A stretch of DNA of 64,000 bases from assembly GCA_002749535.1 (NCBI GenBank), contig MZZL01000380.1:913041-977040 (forward strand), in the 5' to 3' direction. Positions 1 to 11,062 of this stretch are shown piece after piece; the stretch's first letter is position 1, and every line of letters starts with the position of its first letter. The notes under the pieces are model-generated. The model was given only the letters and a program-made list of their open reading frames with translations, searched no databases and was not told the DNA's origin. A program made the translations under genes and the position numbers. This stretch comes from Apophysomyces variabilis (lineage: Eukaryota; Mucoromycota; Mucoromycetes; Mucorales; Mucoraceae).

Positions 1-1056
1 ATCCGACATTTTACGCATATAGAAGTGATTTACATCCCTTACAGCCCTACGACAATCTCCCATGTAACAATGTAGAAGCAAAGAGAGTTCCTTTGGTTCT
101 ATTGCGTACTGAACTGATCATCTCTTTTCCCCTCGTTGCAAGGGTAACCGTTGTTTAGCAATCTCTTTTAATTTCGATTAAAATGAGCCTTACGAATTTG
201 CTTTCCTTAATTTTGTTTTCTTTTTCCTCAGTTGCTTATGAACAAACAAAAAACAATGAAAAAATAAGGAAGGGTGTAAGAAAGGAAACCACGTGTGTAG
301 CTTAGTGACGGGGAGGATTTACATCAAAGATCTACGCGGATTTATCAACACGAAAACTATGAATCATGAGTAAGCGATGACGTACAAGAACAATATCTTA
401 GTTAGGAAGATTGGTCATTAAAGAGAGACATGGTGATAAAAATTCTGGTTCGTGATATGATGTAGCTACCCGCTGATGGTATCACGCCGAAAAGGAGAAA
501 GCCAAGGCCAAATATTGTATGCCGTCAATAACAAACATGCAAACACCATTTATAGATAGTTCCTAGGATAAATCACCGAACGTGTCCTAGGCTTTAAAAA
601 ATGAGGGCTCTTTGTGGTTCATTATGGAGTGTGCCATATTTTCAAGAACAACAAAACATAGCATGAAGGGTTCGCTTATTGCAGTTCATTTTAGACACTG
701 AGTTATCCTTATTAATTTTTTCTTTTTTTTTTTCCTCTCATTTGATTTCAACAGTGATAAATAAGCAAAAATAGTGATTGTTATGATTGAGCACCCATTG
801 ATACGTCCAAACTGCTTCTTCCCCCTTTTCTGCAGCCAACTCCTGCTTTCTGCACGCACTAAGTAACTTCTTCCGTCACTGAAACAAAAAAAGAAAATAA
901 TGGATCTATTTGCCATGCATTCATCAGCCATTTCTTTTTTTTTTGTTTAATCTAACTTGGTTATTATAAATACAGGGAGGAGAACTTTCCACTCTTCTCT
1001 ACTTGTTTTTTTTTTTACTGTACATCATAACGCTAAAAAAAAAGGATCAGACCAGA
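1..1056. other. Non-coding left edge and promoter of first gene
   Basis: AT-rich sequence with many stops in all frames. I recognise no gene here. The last 100 bases carry T-runs and pyrimidine-rich stretches typical of promoters in this window, just before the secreted-protein start at 1057. Confidence 0.5.
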
Positions 1057-1776
1057 ATGAAACTTCAAAGCTTCATCCTCTTATTCCCACTGATTGCGTT
1101 ACAACAAGTTGCAGCTCAGAATGCTGGCGATCCTATTGCTAATACACCTACAGTGGCTACACCACCTACCGTGGCCACACCCACCACGGATGCAGTGAAT
1201 CCTGTTACTCCCACTGTGCAGACTTCCACTGACCTTGCTGGCATCGCTTCTTCATCTTCTCCATTGGCTGGTACTACACCGACCGCTTTGGCTACGAGTT
1301 CATCCTTTTCGGCCATCATCGGCCAGAGTTCTTCATTGAGTGGATTGGCCACTCCTTCGTCTTCTGGTATCCTGGGAAGTAGTGGTACTGCTTCATGGTC
1401 TACTCCAAGTGCAACTATTTCTGATGGATTACTTCCTACTTCCGCAAGCTCCATCGCGTCTGGTAAAGTGAACCTGAACTCTATAATATCTCAAGAAAAA
1501 AAAATGTTCTGGTTGTTTTTTAACTCGATGTGTCTATTTCATGTAGGGTTACCCTCTTTCTCTTCTTCTTCTGCTAGCGGTAGTAGTGGATTTACACCGA
1601 TCTTGAGTTCCAGTAGTGGGGGAGTTCTTTTACCGTCCAGTTCAAGGGCCCTTCCGACGGGAACAAGTGTTCCTTCTCGTGGAACCATTCCAGCGGGATC
1701 ATCGGGTACTCGTGTGGAGGCATCCACAGTTAGTCTGATGTGCGTGTTACTTGGACTGGCCGTTTATTGGTACTGA
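1057..1776 (+). CDS. Ser/Thr-rich GPI-anchored cell-wall protein
   Basis: Two exons, 1057-1462 and 1547-1776, joined over an 84-nt GT-AG intron (211 residues). The intron is a multiple of three and stop-free, so the unspliced frame also stays open. The start at 1057 gives a clean secretion signal (MKLQSFILLFPLIALQQVAA, residues 1-20). An upstream in-frame start at a non-ATG codon would add a lysine-rich stretch and spoil the signal. The mature part is almost entirely Ser, Thr, Pro, Ala and Gly, as in heavily O-mannosylated wall proteins. It ends in a short hydrophobic tail (VSLMCVLLGLAVYWY) that looks like a GPI-attachment signal. No catalytic domain is visible, so the role is inferred to be structural at the cell surface. 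An AATAAA follows the stop at 1829. Confidence 0.75.
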   Translation: MKLQSFILLFPLIALQQVAAQNAGDPIANTPTVATPPTVATPTTDAVNPVTPTVQTSTDLAGIASSSSPLAGTTPTALATSSSFSAIIGQSSSLSGLATPSSSGILGSSGTASWSTPSATISDGLLPTSASSIASGKVNLNSIISQEKKMFWLFFNSMCLFHVGLPSFSSSSASGSSGFTPILSSSSGGVLLPSSSRALPTGTSVPSRGTIPAGSSGTRVEASTVSLMCVLLGLAVYWY

Positions 1777-1908
1777 GAAAATATAAAAAAGAAGCGAACA
1801 GCTGGTTAGGTTATTTCAATTTCAGATCAATAAAGGAGTTTTAATCTATGTGTAACCTCGAGTGTCTGGTAGTATAGCCATATCAGTTGCTGTGTGCCTG
1901 TGTCTGTC

Positions 1909-1910
1909 TT

Positions 1911-1942
<32 letters not shown>
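1909..1942. repeat. (TC)n-(TG)n microsatellite
   Basis: A TC dinucleotide run passes directly into a TG run in the gap between the two GPI-protein genes. It lies in the promoter or 5' leader of the gene at 2138. Confidence 0.9.
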
Positions 1943-2137
1943 CCAGGGCTAAAAATATTTTTCTCCTATCAAACTTTTTTTTTTTTTTTTGCTCAGCGTT
2001 TAAATACCAACCCAACCTCGGTTTTTTCAACTCCCCTTTTTTTTTTCACCTCATCTCTCTCTTCCATCTTCATCTCGATACCCTCTTCCTCTCTCTTTTT
2101 CCCTTTGCCTACATCCACACATTAAGTACATTGAACA

Positions 2138-2803
2138 ATGAAGTTATTCGGATTGCTCTCTCTTTTGGTGGCGGCTGCTGTTTCCGTCGGTGCACAGGAA
2201 ACTGCGCCTATGAAGAACTATAACGTGTCGAGTCCCGTCCGTAACGGTCCTTATGTCGTCGGACAGATCTTGCCTTGTACCTATCAGCTGTTCCCCGATA
2301 TTGACAGCTCAGGTAAAGAAAAAGAGATATATATTTATACTCTATTTTTTTTGGTCCAGTCCTGCTGATCCGATATTTCTATTTTTCTATATTTAGTTCT
2401 CCACTTGAATATTCAATTGCAAGCCACTTCGCCCGGCCAGAATACATCGTTAGTGATCGCAACCGATGTGGATGTGACCAAGACCCCCGCTTCCGTTATG
2501 CACAATGGCAATATCACTTATTACGAGCATTCGATCAACTACCAAATCCCCAAGACAGTGACACCTGGCACTTACAATGTGAACTTTATCGATACCTCCA
2601 CTAACACCCAGTTATCTATTCCCATTGAAATCCGCGCTGCTGCTGCCCCAACACCCTCTGCTTCAGCTACAGGGGCTAATGGATCCAAACCCAGTGGTGG
2701 TATCTTTGTTCCCGGTAACTCTGGTGTGGCCACCAGCCCTGGCTTGGCAACAAAGACTCTTTTGGCTCTGGCTGCTGTGGCCGGTGTCGCCTTTATGCTC
2801 TAA
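2138..2803 (+). CDS. GPI-anchored secreted protein, Kre9/Knh1-like fold
   Basis: Exons 2138-2312 and 2397-2803 with an 84-nt intron give 193 residues. Residues 1-19 are a signal peptide ending in VSVGAQ. Residues about 25-130 have the pattern of the Ser-Thr-rich GPI-anchored (Kre9/Knh1 N-terminal, Ig-like) family: a YVVGQ start, a single cysteine soon after, then alternating hydrophobic residues with TPGTYNVNF before the end. A Ser/Pro/Gly linker follows, and then a hydrophobic tail (LLALAAVAGVAFML) suited to GPI attachment. Kre9-family proteins act in beta-1,6-glucan and wall organisation; the exact role here is inferred. It lies about 360 bases downstream of another GPI protein in the same direction. 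Confidence 0.75.
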
Positions 2804-3848
2804 ACAAGAAAACAAGAGCTTGAGGCCCCAGATGTACTTTGTTTGCTTCTTATACAGTACATAACGTTCTCACACCACTTAAACACACATACACACATAC
2901 TCTCTCTCTTTTTTTTTCACTTCTCCTTTTTTTTTTCTGTGCTTTTAAAGAAAAAAAACCCGTGCATATCTATCATCGGCTTTTTGGGGCAAATCAAAGG
3001 AAAAAAAAACAGGAAGAAAAGAGGAATATACTAAAAAGAAAAATATTCTCGAGATTGAAACCTGTACCAATTACTTTTAATAAAGCTTGTGCCGCTCTAA
3101 TGATCATAACATATAGTACAACATAGGTTTGCTCTTACCGTCGTACAAAAGACAAGGAAAAGGTAAAAGGGTAAATTACTGATGATGCAACTGTAGATCG
3201 TGAATTCACCTATTCCCTTTTTCCTTTTCGCATTTCTTTTTTCTTCCTCTCACTAATTCTTCTTTTCATCTTCAGTGAGAAGAAGCAGAATTGAACTCTT
3301 TTCTTTTCGCTGCTTGGGTATTCTTCTTATCCATATCAGGAAATAGGTAATGTCCCAAAGACAAAAAGGAATACAAAAGGCTTTCCCGTCGTAACCTTAG
3401 TTTGCACACATTCAAATATTTTTTTTACCTGGGATAGCTTTGATACTCCGCTAGAGGGATCGACCAAAAAAATTGCATGTTTCGGGGGAGAAAGATTGAA
3501 TGCTTAAAGACCCTTTTTCCCCCTTTGGACAACGAAACGTTGACTTATCGCAAGTGGGGCTCTTATTATTATGATGCACGTATATATATCTATGTGTGTG
3601 AGTGACACAGCTTTGTCTTTTTTGGAGCGATCAAGAATATGCCCAACCATCTCTTGTTGTAACTTTTTCTTTTTTTGTAACAATACTATACTTTCTTTCT
3701 GCAACAATTACGAAAAAAAAGAGGATCAACAAACAAACAGAACAAAACAAAGCAAACCAAAAAAAAACCAAAAAAAATGAGTATAAAGATTAAAAAAACA
3801 AAAAGAAGGAAAAAGATTAAAGAAGTCAGAAAATTATACAATGGAAAT
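2804..3848. other. Intergenic: 3' ends of convergent genes
   Basis: Low-complexity A/T-rich sequence with CA and CT runs and long A tracts. Short open frames occur on both strands but none has a recognisable motif. It separates the 3' ends of the GPI protein (plus) and the kelch protein (minus). Confidence 0.5.
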
Positions 3849-5756
3849 TCAGAATCGGATGCCAAAGTGGGGCAGTTTCCCGTTTTGTGATGCTATGCTA
3901 CCTTGACGTTCACGTTCAAAAGAATTCATTGTGCCTGATTTAGACATCCTTGGCATGGGGAGAAAGTCAGGTTCAGGTGTCGTCGTCGACCTTGATGCAG
4001 CCAATCGTCGCAACGTGGAAGACCTTGCTTCTTCTGATTCAAACGATCTCGCGAATGAATCTTCACGAGATCGACGTGAAGGTGGAATAGGAGGAGGAAG
4101 AGGAGAAGAAGAAGTAGAAGTAGAGGAAGAAACTGCCATGGGTGCGTATTCTTGGGGATAATGGTAATGATGTTGTTGCTGTTGCTGCTGTTGTTGAAGC
4201 ATCTTTTTGGCATTGATCATCACGCGTAAAGACCGGATCTGAAGCGCTGCTTGATTCGTTAACGCAGCCGTTTCATAGACCATACTCGCTGTGGAGATCG
4301 TCAGGATCTGATGGAGTGCATGGGTAGTTAATCGGACCAGTCGTGGAAGCTCAAACATCCCGCCAAGTAGAAGAAGACGTGAAAGAATCGTGGGTTGATG
4401 TTGTTGTGCAGTCAGTAAATGATCCGTATAGATGAACTGCAGAAAGGCTAGCGTCACCGCATAGCTCTCCGGGAAGAACAGCGATTTCGCTGGTTTAGCC
4501 TTGATCATCTCTGCAAAATAGGGCCATCGTTGAGCTAAAATAGTCGAATTGGCAGGAATGGAGTGCTGATCCGCAGTGACCACGTCCATATCGGCCATGC
4601 CTGGCTCATTCAGCATACTTAGACCCAACTCTTGTGCCACAGGTGCACATGTCTCTTCCGGGTACGAGTATATCCCAAACGCCTCAAGATCCACAATAGC
4701 TACATGATCAAAATTCACCTGCCGATGATTATAATCCTCTAGGAGAACACGATCCCGGTGCCCAAACACATAGAACTTTTGATTACTGTGATTCAGTATG
4801 CCACGATTCCATGATCCCGTCGCCAGACTGGATCCGGCATCAATCCGAATCCATACCAGATTGGCCAGGTTGAGTGCCCATAAGTGGAACGCTTGGTGGG
4901 TAGGTGTTAAATAGGTGCCTGCTAGGATCATATGATGACCTAATAGTTCTGCAGTGGGGAAACGCAATCCTGGTGGAAACACGACGCCAGACATTTCAGT
5001 GGAGTGATCTTTGAATTGGATAGGTGTTTGTGTTGGCTGGTACGTCTGTAAATCGCGAGTGACTTCGGCAAAGTTATAGTTCGAATAGAGGCAGACGGGT
5101 GCTGGTTCAGCTACATCATGGTCTGCCCAAAAAGGTTTATTGCCTCTGCCCAACTCGGAAGGGACAAAAGCAACGGATCGATAGGCCCCCAGTTGACGAT
5201 CGATGGGTCCGCCCTGGATCCATGTGAACGTGTCGATATCCAGGACGTTGAGTTCGTTAATATACTGGTTCGCCATATCCTGACCTCCCATGACCACCAG
5301 TTTGTTTTTCCAGCAGACCGCAATATGTGCATAGCGTGCCTGGGGAGCAAATAAACTAGGTGCTACTTCTCGATGAACCCAACACATTGTTTCTAGATCG
5401 AATAGACATACGTCGTCTAGGGCGCATAAGTCTTGGGAAGACCGAGGATTGGATTGACTCATGCCGCCGAAGATGACGAGATAATGCTGGTAAACGTTGG
5501 TTGAATGGAAATAGCGTGGACGGGGAGGTTCAGCCGAGTCTGGTGGAGCTATGTGGCGAGTCCAAGTAAGCGTGGTGAGATCCAATACATAAAGATGGTT
5601 GGTCATTTGACGAGAAGAAACTAAACGTCCACCAAAGACATACAAGTTGTTCTTGACAACAGTGAAAGTGGCACCCACCAAGGGCGGAGGTATTTCACCT
5701 GTTGTTGTCTTTATCTCAGTGGTTAGGTCGGCAATGGATTGAGCTCCGGATGCCAT
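3849..5756 (-). CDS. Kelch-repeat and BTB domain protein
   Basis: A single exon of 635 residues. Residues about 25-370 hold kelch-type beta-propeller blades. Typical signatures are NNLYVFGGRL, HYLVIFGGMS and NKLVVMGGQD, each followed by a W about 30 residues on (LTTLTWTRH, LETMCWVH, IDTFTWIQG). Residues about 386-490 look like a BTB/POZ domain (internal SLFFPESYAVTLAFLQFIY). A poly-Gln/His tract and a Ser/Pro-rich disordered tail follow. The kelch-then-BTB order resembles fission-yeast Ral2 and animal LZTR1, which act on Ras or as cullin-3 adaptors; that link is inference from architecture only. The start is the first ATG of the frame. It shares a 460-bp divergent promoter with BNA7. Confidence 0.8.
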   Translation of the reverse strand: MASGAQSIADLTTEIKTTTGEIPPPLVGATFTVVKNNLYVFGGRLVSSRQMTNHLYVLDLTTLTWTRHIAPPDSAEPPRPRYFHSTNVYQHYLVIFGGMSQSNPRSSQDLCALDDVCLFDLETMCWVHREVAPSLFAPQARYAHIAVCWKNKLVVMGGQDMANQYINELNVLDIDTFTWIQGGPIDRQLGAYRSVAFVPSELGRGNKPFWADHDVAEPAPVCLYSNYNFAEVTRDLQTYQPTQTPIQFKDHSTEMSGVVFPPGLRFPTAELLGHHMILAGTYLTPTHQAFHLWALNLANLVWIRIDAGSSLATGSWNRGILNHSNQKFYVFGHRDRVLLEDYNHRQVNFDHVAIVDLEAFGIYSYPEETCAPVAQELGLSMLNEPGMADMDVVTADQHSIPANSTILAQRWPYFAEMIKAKPAKSLFFPESYAVTLAFLQFIYTDHLLTAQQHQPTILSRLLLLGGMFELPRLVRLTTHALHQILTISTASMVYETAALTNQAALQIRSLRVMINAKKMLQQQQQQQQHHYHYPQEYAPMAVSSSTSTSSSPLPPPIPPSRRSREDSFARSFESEEARSSTLRRLAASRSTTTPEPDFLPMPRMSKSGTMNSFERERQGSIASQNGKLPHFGIRF

Positions 5757-6216
5757 TGTTGACCATAGACAAGAAAGGAGAATGGAGGGAGTTTAAACTA
5801 AGTCAACCAAAAGGAAATAAGAGAGACAGAAAGGAAAAGAGGAAAGAAAAAGGGAACAAAACGAGTAAATAATGAGAGAACGTACTTAAAGAGCAATAAT
5901 TTTTTTTTGTGGAGAACCAAAAAAAAAACAAGGGAAGAATAATAAAAAGCTTGTTCACGGTTGGATGATTGTCATGGCAATGTGTCACCTTGGTTGGAAA
6001 AAAATAAAAAAGGACTTGTTTTCAGTTGCCCGGTCAATCCAAGCATTGTTCGCACGTCTTTTCCAAACTCCTCCGCCCCTGAGAACCCCGCGCTTAATTG
6101 TCTCACCTTCGCTGCCTTTTTAAGACCTTGCTCTTTTTTTTGCGATAGGCCATTTCATCTAGCTTTGTCTGCCTCTCTCTCTCGCCCTTTCTTTCTTGCC
6201 CCTTATTTTTACGAAT
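5757..6216. promoter_or_regulatory. Divergent promoter, kelch-BTB / BNA7
   Basis: The 460-bp gap lies between two divergent starts (minus gene at 5756, plus gene at 6217). It is rich in A and T runs and has a CTCTCTCTC tract just upstream of the BNA7 start. No specific operator was recognised. Confidence 0.6.
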
Positions 6217-7075
6217 ATGAAAGTAACAACCCATGTATTTGACGCGTCAAACGCTGTGTTCAAGTCCCTTGACCTTTATACGCCCTCTACCTCGAACAAG
6301 ACCACACCCCTCATTGCTTTCATACATGGTGGAGCATGGCGATCCGAAGACAAAGCGGATCACGAAGATCTTGCACGAGATTTAGCCAACAAAGGTTTCA
6401 CTGTAGCTTCTATTAATTATCGGTAAGGAGATCCATCTGGGTTCCTGGATGACTATATGAAAATTTCCAACAAACCGGTTTTTTCTTAATTTCCTTTTTC
6501 TTTATGCTAGCCTAAGTCTTCATGAAGTACCTGACAAACCCCCTTCGGTACAACACCCAATGCACATCAGTGACGTGTCTGAGGCAATTGATTTTCTTTA
6601 TCGTCATCCTGGCCAATATGATCCCTCTCGCATTTATCTCGTTGGTCATTCCGCCGGAGCGCATATTGCGATGATGCTGGTTCTGGACCCTGCATTTAAA
6701 ATCAGCTACCTGCGCGGCGTCATTGGCGCAGCTGGCATTTACGACATTCCATTGCTACTCAAGACCTTCCCCGGTTATCTTGAGTTCATCAGTCAAGCCT
6801 TCGGATCGGACGAAAAGACTTATTTCGAAGCATCTCCTATCAGCAAACGTGCCTCCCCTGTACCTCCTGTATTGATCGTCCAGAGTCTGGAGGATAAATT
6901 AATCGATGTAGGACAAGGCAATGCAATCACTGAGCATTTAAAGTCATTAGGTACGGACGTCGAAATTGATACGTCCGTTGAGGGCGACCATTATGAAATG
7001 TTGAAGACACCCGAATTTGTAAATATCGCTACGGAGTTCATCCGGAAAAAGGAATTGTCCTACACCGACAAATAA
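6217..7075 (+). CDS. BNA7: Kynurenine formamidase (alpha/beta hydrolase)
   Basis: Exons 6217-6422 and 6511-7075, with an 88-nt intron, give 256 residues, close to yeast Bna7 (261). The oxyanion-hole motif HGGAW is at residues 37-41. The nucleophile elbow GHSAG has Ser116, the acid is probably Asp197 (SLEDKLID), and the base is His229 (EGDHYEM), a full alpha/beta-hydrolase triad. HGGAW plus this small size fits arylformamidase, which hydrolyses N-formyl-kynurenine to kynurenine in tryptophan breakdown and de novo NAD synthesis. The ATG at 6217 is preferred; the frame is open slightly upstream but has no earlier ATG. A carboxylesterase of the same fold cannot be excluded. It converges with SIN1, 212 bases between stops. 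Confidence 0.8.
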
Positions 7076-7287
7076 AAGCAAGCGCGGGTTTAACCCGGTA
7101 AAGCAAGGGAAATGGTAATGAAAAATGACGAATCTGTTTCACTTAATTAGTGCACACCAAAAAAAAAAAAAGAGTCTTTTCTCTTCGGCATCTTATTGGG
7201 ATATCCGGAATAGCCACTTTTACGCAATAAAAAAGAGAGAGAGAAAGCAAAAAGAATCCCCGGTTGCGCCGAGTTTTTAAGCTGATT

Positions 7288-9941
7288 TTACCGAGTTCCT
7301 TTACTGACTTGCATCAAATAGTTGATGGACGAACATATTTCATCTAATGCCCAAATAACAAAGAAATAAAAAAGGAAGGAAGGTCAGCCCTGTTTCCATG
7401 CTCTCACACTACACTGTGAACTTGTTACTCACGTGCTTCTTTTCCTGATTCTGCTTCAAACTCGTATGTCTTGAACCGGTCTTTCATAACAACAAGCTTA
7501 AAATTGGTCGGCACCTTTTTGCTACGTTTACATGAAATAACCGTGCTTGCGTGAAAAGCGGTCTAGAACAAAAGAAAATATACATTACTCGATCCCACTC
7601 TCAACGACAAATATACCGAAAGTAGCTTACCGTCTTGACAGAGTCAAACATGCCTTTATGTTCCGGTGGCATGATGTGGATATAATCTCCATCGACAGTA
7701 AGTATGCTTTCGCGTTTACCAACGAACATCGGCATCTTGCGGTTTACGACGTATTTCTGATTAATGCAAGAATTAGCGATGACCCCATCGAAACGTCGTT
7801 CTCCGTAGCACATGGTTTTCTAACCTTATATTGCGATAAAAGCCCATCATTAGCAGCCAAAGTGGATCCAGCACTGAACAATGTAGGATAATACATTTCT
7901 TCTTTCTTCTTTTTGTTCGGTGACCGCCAAATATTGGATGCTATATAAAAGAATAAAAACGAAACAATGTAAGAAAAATGAAACGCATAGCAGCTAATGC
8001 GTATTGTTCTCTTACAGTTTGGATGGGTGAGACCAGCCACCTTTCGCATCAGACACAGATCGGTCACATCACGTAAGCTTTCAACCGGAGTATCATTGGG
8101 AATCACCACGTTGCTATCTGCAATAGTTAAGATGTGTTCATCTGGATTCAGCTTCCGTTTCATAGACACTAGAGCAAGGACATCCCCAACCATCATTTCG
8201 GCATAAACAGGAATGGTAGTCGTTGCGTCAACCGTTTCGTCCGTCATCAGTCGGATACGGAAATTCTTGATAAATGTCATGGGCCCTGCTGATTTGGTCA
8301 GCCTTGTGTTAGTGGAGGGCACTGGCACTGCTACGGCAGAGGAGTCGGCTGTCTGTTGCTTCTGATGATGGTGCTGTTGTTGCTGGGTCGTATACACTGG
8401 ATCTAAGGGACCAAACTCGCTCATGACATCGTTACTATCTATTGGATGACCGGGCGCCGGTCCTGTTTGGTTTTGATCGGTTGTTGTAGACTTGGTCGCT
8501 TTCTTTATTTCTTCAAGATTGGGGGCACTACGGCCTAATTTTGCACGGATCTGTTCATTCTCTTTCACTAAATTGGGATCTACATGAATATAATGATTTC
8601 CCCCTTAATATTCAGGTTACCTTGCGATGCATTAGCTCTGCACAATGCAAAACACAAAGAAACTTGAGGGACTGAAACATTGCTGATCAATTGTCCGCGA
8701 TCGTATGCTATATGTTTGGTCCCAATGTTTAAGCATCCATCTTTAGCTAACCAAACTATGCCTTTTTTTTTCACTTACGGGGTATATCGTCTTCAATTTC
8801 ACCATCGTCTTCCGCAATCAGTAACACCCATTGAGCTGCATCAAAAGCATCCTCTTCCAGATCTGGTTGCCTTTTTTCTTCCACATAGTCATAGAGAATG
8901 TAACCGATCACATCATAAATAACCGCATCCCGGCGGACAGAGATACTGACGGGCTTATAAGCTTGTGAAGAATGTGGCAAGAAGACATTGACAATAACAG
9001 GGTTTGCTTCACCCTTTCCAGACACGAAGGCAAATTCTGAAAACGGGTTCTCCGCTGAAGAAGCTTTTTCGGCAATCAACGCGGAAAGAGCGGACTTGGC
9101 TTGTAATGGTCGCTGCTGTAACGTCGGGGCGTTCTGCTTTGTATATTGTAGCGGAGGATGAGGTTTTTCTTCCGCTTTTGGCTGTGATGGTGTTAAATTG
9201 GACGTAGAGCGTGGTTGACTAAGAGGGTAGGATGCTTGGGTTGCTTCAGCATCCAGGGAAGAACGTGGAGAAGGTCCGATCGTGGATTCGATGGAAGGAT
9301 GGAGGGATGTTGTCATGGCGTCACTGGTATTGCCATTGGAGAACGATGTTGTACTGGAATTGTTTCTTCTGTGTGTCTTTGTCAAAGCTTCTTTATTCAT
9401 TAGCGCAACAGCAGCGTCGTCAGAAAATTTCGGTCGGGATCTTTGTGTCTGGGATGCTTCAGTAATGCATAACGTAGGCGCAGAGAGTTTCCGTGCTGGC
9501 ATAGTTTGCTGAGAGGTCCTTCGCCTTGATTCGGTTTTCGATAAGCTGCTATAATAATGAAATATATTCTATTGCTATTCCTTACCCTGTTGTTTCCTCT
9601 GTGGTTTCGTTATTATCGGGAGTTGACTTGCGATCGGCAGCAGTTGGCGCAGGTTGATTCATCACGCCAAACTTTCTCGGTCGATGGGCTCTAGTCTTTG
9701 TCCTTAAAGCACCTACTAGTGTGGTGTTTCCGAAAGGAGCCTGATCTTTAGATAATATATTCTCATAGCCTGGTGAATAGCAAAATTGCATCTCTGGGTA
9801 TGTGGTTGCTGCAAGACGGATGTAGTCGCAGGACATGACGGTAGGCGGAAATGATATCAGACGGTCGCTACGTTCGTCAGTCCGCAGCATTTTTATTCGC
9901 ATGGTATGGATTAAGAAGTTGGCATCGGTTATGAGCGACAT
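7288..9941 (-). CDS. AVO1: TORC2 subunit Sin1/Avo1
   Basis: Eight exons, in transcript order: 9941-9586, 9548-8779, 8707-8621, 8579-8016, 7940-7825, 7756-7631, 7562-7433, 7343-7288; 734 residues. All phases agree. The N-terminus (MSLITDANFLIHTMRI) matches the conserved Sin1 start. The CRIM domain spans about residues 300-405 (QWVLLIAEDDGEIEDDIP, then FALCRANASQ from the 87-nt third exon). A Ras-binding-like ubiquitin fold lies at about 500-585. A C-terminal PH domain lies at about 625-734 (KYVVNRKMPMFVGKRES, DGDYIHIMP). CRIM recruits the substrate kinases of TORC2 and the PH domain binds membrane phosphoinositides. Residues between CRIM and the N-terminal block are Ser/Thr-rich and variable. 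Introns are 37-199 nt; exon 3 was recovered from within an apparent 199-nt intron because its reading continues the CRIM pattern. The acceptor of intron 1 is a TAGCAG tandem. Confidence 0.88.
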
Positions 9942-10394
9942 GTCACCAAGAGAAGGAGGGCACTCTTTCGGGAACAGCGAGTTCTCAACCCCCATTTGGA
10001 GTCCGCAATGGAGGAAAAACGTTTGGTACACAACAAACCTCAGGTGCTGGACAGACCCCCTAATCGGTTTTTGATCGATAATAAGCATTGCTTCTCTGTA
10101 TCTAAACGGACAAGCCATAAAAGAAAACAGAATGCGGAATCTACTTATCAGCGCCATGAATCTACCTAATGGATTACCATGATGTCTCCTTTTTCTCATA
10201 GGCGTGAATAGCAGTTGTTTGGGAACACGAAGCAAGTTATGAATACCATGTTTTTGCAAAGAAAAGCAAGTTCATGCCAAAGCGTTAAGCTTCAACAACT
10301 CATAAAAACAATGAATAATTCTGCAAAATACATCCAGACATAAAATATACTTCAAGTACTGATGTACATTTTTATTGATAAAGCGTTCGTAGCG
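9942..10394. other. SIN1 upstream region
   Basis: The frame of SIN1 exon 1 stays open to about 10259, but the conserved Sin1 N-terminus begins at 9941, so this is read as promoter and leader. No other gene was seen. Confidence 0.5.
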
Positions 10395-11062
10395 GGTATA
10401 CCCCCCTTTAGCTTCAACTACAGCCTCTATTCTTCGAGGCATGCTCTGCCCATGGTCTGCAGTTCTTCAAATGTGATTTTGCGCCATTCCTTGTGAAGAG
10501 ATGCTGCCAATTGTTTAGCATTACGAGGAATGGTTCTTCCCTGTTCAAAACGCTTCTCCTGCGCATGGCATAAATGCTCAATTTGATTAAGGTTTGGACT
10601 TTGCGCCGGTCAATCCATCCATTGGATGTATTTATTTTTTGAACTTCTGGTAAGCTTGCCAGTATGGTAAGGAGCGTTGCCTTCTTACAGAATGAAGTTG
10701 CTTTGTGCTCTTCGGTTATGTCTGTCAACTAGAAAAGGAAACTGTCAGATAGGCATTTGATGTATCTCTCTTGGTTGACAGTTGTACTTTATTTCCAAAA
10801 ATTAAAGTTGCATCTAGCAAATTCACTTGGCGTATTTTGGAAACTGGGCTTGACGCTAACAAATTACATTAATTGTCGTGTTATAAGAGTTGGAATTGAC
10901 CACTTTTACATACTTGTCATAAAACTGACGACGCCATACCCATCTCCCCGCCAAGCGAATGCAAGATGTATATATAAATTTCATTCATTGCGACATGTAA
11001 ATGCACTGGACTGCGACTTTGATTTTCGTAGTTTGCGAAATTATTTTTAAGACATACTGTAT
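10395..11062 (-). pseudogene. Decayed Tc1/mariner-type transposase
   Basis: On the minus strand, shifting between frames, one can read fragments typical of the Tc1-like DDE transposase C-terminal half: a TVNQERYI-like block near 10740-10780, a DNAPYHT-like block near 10660, the PAQSPNLNQIEHLW-type block near 10570-10610, and a final KEWRKIT-type stretch near 10470. Frameshifts and stops separate them, so no intact protein exists. Upstream, FAWRGDGYGVV near 10940 corresponds to the CFSWRGVGPL region. The probable outer end on the transposase 5' side is near 11037-11062, where the minus strand reads TACAGTATGTCTTAAAAAT, a Tc1-like inverted-terminal-repeat style. The other terminus was not found with confidence. 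The element is dead and presumably old. Confidence 0.7.
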
